A stretch of DNA of 12,806 nucleotides from Actinomycetota bacterium (GTDB lineage: Bacteria > Actinomycetota > Actinomycetes > Nanopelagicales > Nanopelagicaceae), in NCBI GenBank assembly GCA_947457445.1, contig CANGVO010000012.1, positions 1 to 12,806 of the forward strand, in the 5' to 3' direction. Below, in pieces: positions 1 through 6,639 of this stretch (position 1 is the first letter of the stretch; the number at the start of each line of letters is the position of its first letter). Both the position numbers and the translations under genes were made by a program. The notes below the pieces were generated by a model. That model was not told the DNA's origin, searched no databases, and saw only the letters and a program-made list of their open reading frames with translations.

Positions 1-59
1 CACGATGTCAAAAAACCCTAGCCCTGTACCAAAGTCCAATTTTCACTAAGTCCTCGTAA
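1..59 (+). other. Possible 3' tail of an upstream gene, unidentified
   Basis: The window opens inside sequence that may be the end of a preceding plus-strand gene. Frame 1 stops at 19-21, frame 2 at 47-49 and frame 3 at 57-59. The frame 3 tail reads RCQKTLALYQSPIFTKSS. In many actinobacteria the gene before tatA is pafC, a WYL-domain regulator, so frame 3 could be its C-terminus. The fragment is too short to establish that. Bases 60-100 before tatA hold no convincing promoter; a weak AAGG at 94-97 lies just before the first tatA ATG. Confidence 0.2.
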
Positions 60-100
60 TAAATGACAGTCTGGCCGACATTTGTTGATTTTTAAGGTCC

Positions 101-313
101 ATGCGATACCTTTTAGCCATGCCTTTTTTACGCGAACCTAGCCACATACTCCTACTTCTGATTGTCATCGTGGTTCTATTTGGAGCTAAGCGCCTGCCAG
201 ATTCCGCTCGTTCACTCGGGAAGTCTCTTCGTATCTTCAAGAGCGAGATGAAAGAGATGAAAAATGATGGCGACGAGAAGAAGGATGACACTGACGGCTC
301 CGCCGCCCGGTAA
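101..313 (+). CDS. tatA: Twin-arginine translocase subunit TatA
   Basis: TatA is the pore-forming, single-pass subunit of the Sec-independent Tat pathway, which exports folded proteins across the cytoplasmic membrane. A hydrophobic helix (about residues 15-28, [14 protein letters not shown]) is followed by the hallmark hinge FGAKRLPD (27-34), an amphipathic helix ([19 protein letters not shown]) and a charged acidic/basic tail. At 70 aa the length is normal. The start is uncertain. The ATG at 101 follows an AAGG only 3 nt away. The in-frame ATG at 119 ([11 protein letters not shown]) gives a 64-aa protein closer to usual TatA N-termini but has no Shine-Dalgarno sequence. tatC follows after 5 nt, so the two are surely co-transcribed. 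No tatB is present here; actinobacteria often encode it elsewhere. Confidence 0.95.
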   Translation: MRYLLAMPFLREPSHILLLLIVIVVLFGAKRLPDSARSLGKSLRIFKSEMKEMKNDGDEKKDDTDGSAAR

Positions 314-318
314 ACACT

Positions 319-1098
319 ATGGCGACCACCACTGGCGGTCGTATGCCGCTAATCGAACATTTACGTGAGTTTCGTAAGCGAGTAGTTCGATCAGCGATTG
401 CAATTTCTCTGGCCTCGTTAATCGGCTGGTTTTTCTACGATGAATTAATCACAACTTTGGCGCAGCCAGTTTGTGATCTTAAAGCGGCACAGGAACTTGG
501 ATCTGATAGTTGCGGGGCCCTCTACATAAATGGTGTTCTTGGTCCACTTAATCTACAAATAAAAGTTGCGCTTCTCTCTGGTGTAATTCTCAGCGCGCCT
601 ATTTGGCTATATCAACTTTGGGCATTTATAGCCCCTGCATTACATCGTCGCGAGAAGCGAAATTCCATTTTTTTCATTATTGCCGCGACCCCATTCTTTG
701 CAGCTGGCGCCTATCTCGGTTACACCATTCTGCCGATAGCCATAAGGGTGCTCTTCGGATTCACTCCAGAAGCTTTGAATAACCTAGTTAGGTTCGATGA
801 TTATCTTGATTTTGTTATGCGCGCAATCCTGCTTTTCGGATTAGCTTTTGAATTACCTGTATTTTTAATTACTTTCAATTTAATTGGGTTCTTAAGTGGA
901 GCCTCAATACTTAAACCTTGGAGGATATGGGTCTTTTCTATATTCCTCTTTGTCGCTGGATTTACTCCGAGCGCCGATCCTTTATCAATGCTTGCTCTTG
1001 CACTTCCTTTAATCGCGCTTTATTTATTCTCTGGATTCTTTGCGGTTTTAAATGATCGCCGACGAGCGAAGAAGAAGTTGTCGGCGGAATCTAACTAA
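319..1098 (+). CDS. tatC: Twin-arginine translocase subunit TatC
   Basis: TatC is the six-helix membrane receptor that binds the twin-arginine signal peptide and recruits TatA. The protein is 259 aa, a typical length. The N-terminal cytoplasmic motif IEHLREFRKR (12-21) matches the family HLxELRxR signal-peptide-binding motif with E17. The conserved stretch PIWLYQLWAFIAPAL (94-108) and the intramembrane glutamate E178 in FGLAFELPV are present, as is GFTPSADPLSM (214-224). Hydrophobic segments lie near 24-40, 82-107, 117-142, 168-192, 202-216 and 224-245. The tail is basic (DRRRAKKK). An ATG start at 319, 5 nt after the tatA stop, is preferred; an internal ATG at 343 would still keep the motif. 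The lipid kinase gene begins 3 nt after the stop. Confidence 0.97.
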   Translation: MATTTGGRMPLIEHLREFRKRVVRSAIAISLASLIGWFFYDELITTLAQPVCDLKAAQELGSDSCGALYINGVLGPLNLQIKVALLSGVILSAPIWLYQLWAFIAPALHRREKRNSIFFIIAATPFFAAGAYLGYTILPIAIRVLFGFTPEALNNLVRFDDYLDFVMRAILLFGLAFELPVFLITFNLIGFLSGASILKPWRIWVFSIFLFVAGFTPSADPLSMLALALPLIALYLFSGFFAVLNDRRRAKKKLSAESN

Positions 1099-1101
1099 AA
1101 T

Positions 1102-1974
1102 ATGTGGGCAATAGTCATAAATCCAGTTTCGGGTGGTGGAAAGGGAGCGTCTTTAGGTAGAGAGGTCTCAGGTTATTTCGCAACCCGGAAACTTTCCTAC
1201 CAAGTTATTACAGCCACATCGGCAGTGAAACTGCAAAGCAATTTGCGAGATTTTCTAGAAGTAAATGGCAAGAATTGTGAAGGAGTAATTGCAGTTGGTG
1301 GGGATGGGCTGGCACATTTAGTGCTCCAACTTTGCGTTCCGCGAAAAATAGCTTTCACGGTAATCCCGGCCGGTACCGGAAATGATTTGGTTCGAGCCAT
1401 GGGTTGGCCAATAACGTCCATCACTGCCCAACTAGATTTTGTTACTACCGAGCGATCAAAAAGTATCGATCTTGGTTTAGTAGATTCTGAATGGTTCGGT
1501 GCGATCCTTTCAACTGGGTTTGATTCTGTCGTTAACGAAAAAGCAAACCGAATGAAACGTCCAAAAGGTCAGATGAAATATAACCTGGCGATAGCGATGG
1601 AACTTCCAAAGTTCAAGCCTTTGCAATACACGATCGGTTTGGATAATCAGGCCATTCAGACCGAAGCGATGTTAATTGCCGTTGCAAATGGTTCAAGTTA
1701 TGGGGGAGGGATGCTGGTCTGTCCGGATGCGGATATGAATGATGGACTCTTCGATGTAATGGTCTTGCGACCTGTAAGTAAAATTGAATTCTTGAAAGTC
1801 TTTCCCAAAGTCTTTAGTGGATCTCATATTGATCATCCGAAAGTAGATATCTATCGCTCGAAAAAAGTTTCACTCTCAGCCCCTGCCATTGCTTACGCCG
1901 ACGGAGAAAGAATTGGTGGGCTACCAATTCAGGCAGAATGTATGACAGGCGCTGGGCTATCGTGGACCCCATGA
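1102..1974 (+). CDS. YegS/DgkB-type diacylglycerol (lipid) kinase
   Basis: This is a soluble lipid kinase of the DAGK catalytic-domain family, expected to phosphorylate diacylglycerol or a related lipid using ATP and so recycle lipid into phosphatidate. Visible motifs are NPVSGGGKG (7-15), the nucleotide-binding GGDG (66-69), PAGTGNDLVRAMG (89-101), the C-terminal lobe DGLFDVMVL (214-222) and ADGE (266-269). Its 290 aa is a normal length. The residues after GGDG are LAHLVLQ rather than the common T-x-N-E; I take this as an actinobacterial variant, not damage. The substrate cannot be deduced, since sphingosine-like kinases and other lipid kinases share the fold. The stop overlaps the ATG of helY as ATGA at 1971-1974, which suggests translational coupling. 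Confidence 0.9.
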   Translation: MWAIVINPVSGGGKGASLGREVSGYFATRKLSYQVITATSAVKLQSNLRDFLEVNGKNCEGVIAVGGDGLAHLVLQLCVPRKIAFTVIPAGTGNDLVRAMGWPITSITAQLDFVTTERSKSIDLGLVDSEWFGAILSTGFDSVVNEKANRMKRPKGQMKYNLAIAMELPKFKPLQYTIGLDNQAIQTEAMLIAVANGSSYGGGMLVCPDADMNDGLFDVMVLRPVSKIEFLKVFPKVFSGSHIDHPKVDIYRSKKVSLSAPAIAYADGERIGGLPIQAECMTGAGLSWTP

Positions 1975-4346
1975 CTACTCCTGCTGCAAAATTCGCCGCA
2001 GCGAAGGCCCGATCAAAACACCTAGTTACCGAAGAATTCATCTCGGAATTTGAATTCCCATTTGATCAATTTCAGATAGATGCCTGCCATGCAGTAGAAA
2101 GTGGCCATGGCGTCCTTGTCGCGGCACCGACCGGTGCTGGAAAAACGGTAGTTGGAGAGTTTGCTGCCTATCTTGCGCTTCGCAACGGAAAGAAATGTTT
2201 CTACACCACGCCAATTAAAGCTCTTTCAAATCAGAAATTCCAAGAGTTCGTCGCTCGTTTCGGCGAAGATCGAGTTGGCCTATTAACGGGTGATACAAAT
2301 ATAAATTCTGAAGCAGACATATTGGTAATGACCACAGAAGTTTTGCGCAATATGTTGTATGCCAATTCAACGACACTTACAAATCTAGGATCTGTGGTGA
2401 TGGACGAGGTTCATTATTTGGCGGATAAATTCCGAGGTGCGGTCTGGGAAGAGGTTTTGATTCACTTAATGGAGTCTGTTCAAGTAATCTCCTTATCAGC
2501 AACGGTTTCCAATGCTGAAGAATTCGGTGAATGGCTTGGCGAAGTACGTGGGCAAACAGATGTCATTCTTAGCGAACATCGTCCAATACCGCTCTATCAG
2601 CATGTACTTATCAACTCCAATTTGATCGATCTCTTTAGTCAACCGGGAAAGATAAACCCTGAAATCCTTGCTTTAGAACGTGAAGCAATGCGCAAGGTTC
2701 GTATACCTAGACACCGTCGCGAACAATGGGGGGCGCAAGAATCACGTCTATCTCGCGCGGAAATCATTGAGAAGTTAAACCGTGAAAACCTGCTACCTGC
2801 GATAACTTTCATCTTCTCGCGCATGGGCTGTGATGCTGCGGTTAAGCAATGCTTAGCGGCAGGTTTGAAACTAACGAATACCGAAGAGCGCGCTGAAATT
2901 CTCGCCACCGCTGAGAAATACACATCGAACTTACCTGATGAAGATCTGGAAGTTCTTGGATACCGCGAATGGATTACAGCGCTAGAACGCGGTATCGCCG
3001 CTCACCATGCTGGGCTGCTACCGAGTTTTAAAAATGCAGTGGAAGATCTGTTTCAGCGCGGATTGGTAAAAGCAGTCTTTGCTACTGAAACTCTGGCGCT
3101 CGGAATCAACATGCCGGCGCGTACCGTGGTTTTAGAGAAGTTAACAAAATGGAATGGCGAAGCGCATGTTCCGATTACGCCAGGGGAGTACACGCAATTA
3201 ACTGGTAGAGCTGGGCGACGTGGCATCGATATTGAGGGAAATGCAGTGGTGCAGTGGTCGCCTACGGTTGATTCAGCAACTGCCGCAGGTTTAGCTTCAA
3301 CTCGAACATATCCACTTCGTTCTTCATTTACGCCGACCTACAACATGGCTATTAATTTAATCGCACGATTCGGACGTGAAAGAGCACACGGAAGTCTTGA
3401 ATCATCATTTGCGCAATTCCAAGCGGACCGCGCGGTCGTCGGACTGGTCAAACAAATAAAGAAAAATGAGATTGCGAGATTAGAACTGATCGAAAGCGCT
3501 AAATGCCACCTTGGAGATTTTGAAATCTATGCACGGTTTAGATCAGAAATTAAAGAACTCGAGAAATTACTGTCAAAACGCGATGGTCGCCGCACCTTTG
3601 ATAACCGGCAGCGGGCACATATGGAATCTGAGATCGATGGATTACGCCGCGGCGCTAGAAATCATCCATGCCATTCTTGCAATGATCGTGAAACACATGC
3701 CCGTTTCGCTGAAAGAGCCGAACGAATTGCTCGTGAATCAGAAGGCTTAAGGGCGCGAGTTGAGAATCGCACCCATGTTATTTCTAAAACATTTGATCGA
3801 ATATGTGATGTTCTTACTCATCTGGGGTATATCGAGGGCGAAAAACCACTTGCGCAAGGAAAAATTCTTGCAAAAATCTACGCAGAATCGGATCTTTTAT
3901 TAACCGAGACAATTCGTGAAGGTGTACTAGACAATTTATCTGCTCCTGAACTTCTCTCAGTTGCCTCCTCGATGATCTTTCAGTCCAGATCCCGTGAAGA
4001 TTACGCTCCTAAAATGCCGCATCAGAATGTGGCTAACGCACTTGCCTCAGTTACTCGCCTCTGGGCCAGACTCGAAGAGATTGAGAATGAATTTGATGTC
4101 AAAACTCAGAAAGAACCAGACTTCGGTTTTGCTTATATTTCCTATCGTTGGGCGCAAGGAAATTCACTTACCAATGTTTTAAAAGGTAGTGACATGTCAG
4201 TTGGAGATTTTGTCAGATCAACGAAGCAGTTGATGGATCTCTTGATGCAAATCGCGGGAGCCAGCGAACAACTTCGTCCGGTCTGCCGTGAAGCGATCAA
4301 ACGATTAGATCGCGGGGTAGTTTCGTATATGGTTGATGACTTATGA
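1971..4346 (+). CDS. helY: Ski2/Mtr4-like DEVH-box RNA helicase HelY
   Basis: This superfamily 2 ATP-dependent helicase of the Ski2/Mtr4 group corresponds to mycobacterial HelY and is presumed to unwind RNA. Motifs, numbered from the 1971 start (791 aa): QxxA region FDQFQIDAC (31-39), Walker A APTGAGKT (52-59), DEVH (145-148), SAT (176-178), TETLALGINMPARTVV (372-387) and QLTGRAGRRG (409-418). A middle insertion and a C-terminal DSHCT-like region (about 600-791) follow. A cysteine pair C567-H-S-C570 in HPCHSC, plus C512, may bind a metal; that is inference. A longer reading starts at ATG 1938, but the ATG at 1971 matches family N-termini and forms an ATGA overlap with the kinase stop. The stop in turn overlaps the next gene by ATGA (4343-4346). 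M. tuberculosis HelY is, as I recall, somewhat longer (about 900 aa). Confidence 0.93.
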   Translation: MTTPAAKFAAAKARSKHLVTEEFISEFEFPFDQFQIDACHAVESGHGVLVAAPTGAGKTVVGEFAAYLALRNGKKCFYTTPIKALSNQKFQEFVARFGEDRVGLLTGDTNINSEADILVMTTEVLRNMLYANSTTLTNLGSVVMDEVHYLADKFRGAVWEEVLIHLMESVQVISLSATVSNAEEFGEWLGEVRGQTDVILSEHRPIPLYQHVLINSNLIDLFSQPGKINPEILALEREAMRKVRIPRHRREQWGAQESRLSRAEIIEKLNRENLLPAITFIFSRMGCDAAVKQCLAAGLKLTNTEERAEILATAEKYTSNLPDEDLEVLGYREWITALERGIAAHHAGLLPSFKNAVEDLFQRGLVKAVFATETLALGINMPARTVVLEKLTKWNGEAHVPITPGEYTQLTGRAGRRGIDIEGNAVVQWSPTVDSATAAGLASTRTYPLRSSFTPTYNMAINLIARFGRERAHGSLESSFAQFQADRAVVGLVKQIKKNEIARLELIESAKCHLGDFEIYARFRSEIKELEKLLSKRDGRRTFDNRQRAHMESEIDGLRRGARNHPCHSCNDRETHARFAERAERIARESEGLRARVENRTHVISKTFDRICDVLTHLGYIEGEKPLAQGKILAKIYAESDLLLTETIREGVLDNLSAPELLSVASSMIFQSRSREDYAPKMPHQNVANALASVTRLWARLEEIENEFDVKTQKEPDFGFAYISYRWAQGNSLTNVLKGSDMSVGDFVRSTKQLMDLLMQIAGASEQLRPVCREAIKRLDRGVVSYMVDDL

Positions 4347-5245
4347 CACTGATGCTTTTAGATAGCGCTTCACTTTGGTATCGCGCTTATTACGGTATGC
4401 CAGATACCTTATTAGCCCCAGACGGCACGCCCGTTAATGCAATTCGTGGTTATTTAGATATGACAGCGCGTTTAATCGGTTTGTATTCACCAAAAAGAAT
4501 TGTTGCTTGTATTGAAGGCGACTGGCGACCTTCTTGGCGAGTGGAATTATTTCCAGACTACAAAGCTAATCGTGTTGATGCAGACGGCGATGGCGAGGAA
4601 GAGCCAGATTTACTAACTCCACAGATTCCGATTCTTCTTGATTTACTCGATCTCTTTGGAATTCCTATGGTTGGCGTTGATGATTATGAAGCGGACGACG
4701 TCATGGCAACCTTTGCTGTTCAGGAAGATGGTCCGATCAGAATCGTCACTGGGGATCGTGATTTGTTTCAGCTTGTTGACGATAAACGAGATGTGAAGGT
4801 CGTTTACTTAGCACGCGGATTATCGCAACACGATTTAGTAGATGTTGCATGGGTCGGTCGCAAATACGAGATCCCCGGCGATCGTTATGCGCTCTTTGCA
4901 ATGTTCCGCGGGGATCCATCGGATGGCCTTCCAGGAGTACGTGGAATTGGTGAAAAAGGTGCTGCACTTATCGCGAAGAATTTTGCGACAACAGATGAAG
5001 CGCTAGCTGCTGCTCACGAAGCACATCCCGCGTTAACGCCGGCACTCGCCAAAAAAATTATTGCAGGAGCCGATTATCTAAAGATTGCTCCGACTCTTGT
5101 CCATTGCGCTAAAGATGTCGCTTTGCCAAAACTAGACATCTCTATGCCTAAAGCACCGAGTGATCTTTCAAAGATCTATGAAATGAAAGAACGCTATGGC
5201 CTGGGCGCGAGTGTGGATAGGTTGATAGCTGCACTAAAATGGTAA
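4343..5245 (+). CDS. Stand-alone 5'-3' exonuclease / flap endonuclease (PolA N-domain homologue)
   Basis: The protein is homologous to the 5'-nuclease domain of DNA polymerase I but has no polymerase domain (300 aa). It is expected to remove 5' flaps or RNA primers. Family features in order: N-terminal D7 in LLDSAS, GDWRPSW (59-65) followed by LFPDYKANR (69-77), the metal-ligand cluster YEADDV (115-120), TGDRDLFQLV (136-145), GDPSDGLPGVRGIGEKGA (190-207) and the helix-3-turn-helix DNA-binding loop within GVRGIGEKGA. The putative acidic ligands are all retained, so it looks active. An acidic loop (DADGDGEEEPD, 79-89) follows the YKANR motif. M. tuberculosis Rv2090 is a comparable stand-alone exonuclease near helY and tat, so the neighbourhood supports the call. 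The start overlaps helY by 4 nt; a second in-frame ATG at 4352 is possible. Its stop overlaps lnt by 7 nt. Confidence 0.92.
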   Translation: MTLMLLDSASLWYRAYYGMPDTLLAPDGTPVNAIRGYLDMTARLIGLYSPKRIVACIEGDWRPSWRVELFPDYKANRVDADGDGEEEPDLLTPQIPILLDLLDLFGIPMVGVDDYEADDVMATFAVQEDGPIRIVTGDRDLFQLVDDKRDVKVVYLARGLSQHDLVDVAWVGRKYEIPGDRYALFAMFRGDPSDGLPGVRGIGEKGAALIAKNFATTDEALAAAHEAHPALTPALAKKIIAGADYLKIAPTLVHCAKDVALPKLDISMPKAPSDLSKIYEMKERYGLGASVDRLIAALKW

Positions 5246-6555
5246 AAATTCTAATTGCGGCTCTCTTGGCTAGCGCCGCATTCGAACCAATCGGTATCTG
5301 GTATTTGGCGATTTTTGGTTTTGCACTTTATTTTCGAAGACTTCAACGTTCCAGCCGTCCTGCTTGGCACAGCTTGGTTTTTGGATTTACTCTTAATGCA
5401 ATAGTTCTTCACTGGAGCGGAAAGTATGTGGGAGCCCTTCCGTGGATTCTTTTGTCCCTACTTCAAGCGCTTTTCTATCTCCCTATCGGTTGGATTTATA
5501 AAAGGACAAATAGCCTTTGGTTTGCTGCGATAACTCTTTTGCTTATGGAGCAATTGCGATCAAGCGTTCCATTCGGTGGATTTGGTTGGACACGAATAGG
5601 TTTTAGCCAAGTTGAATCTCCGGCACTTCCGATAGTTGCCATTGGGGGAGTTATAACCCTTTCGTTGATCACGATTATTGCTTCATTACTTCTAACGCGA
5701 TTCAATATTAAAAGCGCCTTTCTTTTGCTGATTCTCTTTCTCGCAACCTTTCTTTTACCAGCAAATCCGCAGGGGAGTGGTTCGCTAAATCTTCTGGCGA
5801 TTCAAGGAAATACACCGGAAATAGGTCTTGATTTTAATTCGAGAGCGAAAGCAGTTTTCGATCTCCACAGAGATGCGACTAAAGAATTTGCGACTGGAGA
5901 ATTTGACGCAATTATTTGGCCTGAAAATGCTATAGATATTGATCCAAGATCTAATCCAGAAGTTTCTGCTGATATAACTGCTTTAACCCAGTCTTTAGGA
6001 GCCCCCTTAATCGCTGGTGTCGTGCAGCAAAATGGTGGAAGACCACAGAATGTCTCAGTTATGTATTCCAAAGCCGGGGATCAGGTAAGCAGATACATAA
6101 AGCGTGGGCTAACACCTTTTGGTGAATACATGCCATTGCGCTCTTTAGCGGAATTTGTAAGTCCAATCGCCAAATCAGTCATTGATTTTGAACCTGGTCA
6201 AGATCAAGTCATTCATAACGTTTCCGGGTATAAATTGGGTCCAATTATTTGTTATGAAATTATCGAAGATGGACTAGTCAGAGATATGGCCGTTAATTCG
6301 CAGGCTCTAATTGTCCAAACCAATAGTGCGACATTTGCAAATACAGCCGAAAGTGCGCAACAACTGGCGATAACCCGAATTAGAGCTGTCGAACATTCTC
6401 GTGAGATATTGAGCGTTTCCACAATCGGCATTTCTGCTTTTATTGATTCAAACGGAAAAGTCATCAGTCAAACTCCCGAGAATAGAAAAGCCTATTTACT
6501 AGGCTCATTAACGATGAGCGATCACAGGACGGTAATCGACCGAGCACTTGGGTAG
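5239..6555 (+). CDS. lnt: Apolipoprotein N-acyltransferase Lnt
   Basis: Lnt N-acylates the lipid-modified cysteine of lipoproteins, using phospholipid as donor, on the outer face of the cytoplasmic membrane. The N-terminal ~175 residues are hydrophobic with about six candidate helices (near 3-30, 44-58, 63-85, 91-106, 127-153, 157-174). A nitrilase-like domain then follows from about 182. The catalytic triad is visible: E229 in WPENA, K288 in YIKRGLTPFGEYMP and C338 in IICYE. At 438 aa the protein is shorter than E. coli Lnt (about 510). It stops at TVIDRALG, about where the final C-terminal membrane helix would begin. No hydrophobic continuation exists in the other two frames after the stop, so this is not a simple recent frameshift. 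It is not fused to a polyprenol-phosphate mannose synthase domain, unlike mycobacterial Ppm1. The ATG overlaps the exonuclease stop (ATGGTAA). Confidence 0.93.
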   Translation: MVKILIAALLASAAFEPIGIWYLAIFGFALYFRRLQRSSRPAWHSLVFGFTLNAIVLHWSGKYVGALPWILLSLLQALFYLPIGWIYKRTNSLWFAAITLLLMEQLRSSVPFGGFGWTRIGFSQVESPALPIVAIGGVITLSLITIIASLLLTRFNIKSAFLLLILFLATFLLPANPQGSGSLNLLAIQGNTPEIGLDFNSRAKAVFDLHRDATKEFATGEFDAIIWPENAIDIDPRSNPEVSADITALTQSLGAPLIAGVVQQNGGRPQNVSVMYSKAGDQVSRYIKRGLTPFGEYMPLRSLAEFVSPIAKSVIDFEPGQDQVIHNVSGYKLGPIICYEIIEDGLVRDMAVNSQALIVQTNSATFANTAESAQQLAITRIRAVEHSREILSVSTIGISAFIDSNGKVISQTPENRKAYLLGSLTMSDHRTVIDRALG

Positions 6556-6639
6556 ATTTACGATTGAAGGTAAACGCCGATAAGTTACATTATGTTAAGT
6601 AACCTAAATCAGCCCCACCCCTGACTAATCAGCGCGGTC
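6556..6639. other. Convergent intergenic gap between lnt and gcvP
   Basis: This 84-base gap separates two converging operons. It contains a short inverted repeat, GTTAC at 6584-6588 and GTAAC at 6599-6603, with a 10-nt AT-rich loop. There is no clear T-tract on either strand, so a bidirectional terminator is possible but unproven. Nothing else recognisable was seen. Confidence 0.3.

Noticed and set aside
1297..1320. Unusual residues after the GGDG motif of the lipid kinase as a sign of inactivation
   Set aside because: All other motifs (NPxSG, GTGND, DGLFDV, ADGE) are intact, and similar GGDG contexts occur, as I recall, in actinobacterial homologues.
1938..1970. Extended helicase N-terminus from ATG 1938
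   Set aside because: The 11 extra residues overlap the kinase C-terminus. The 1971 ATG gives the family-like N-terminus and an ATGA junction.
6584..6603. GTTAC/GTAAC dyad as a bidirectional terminator of lnt and gcvP
   Set aside because: A 5-bp AT-leaning stem with a 10-nt loop and no T-tracts is near chance level. It is noted only within the gap description.
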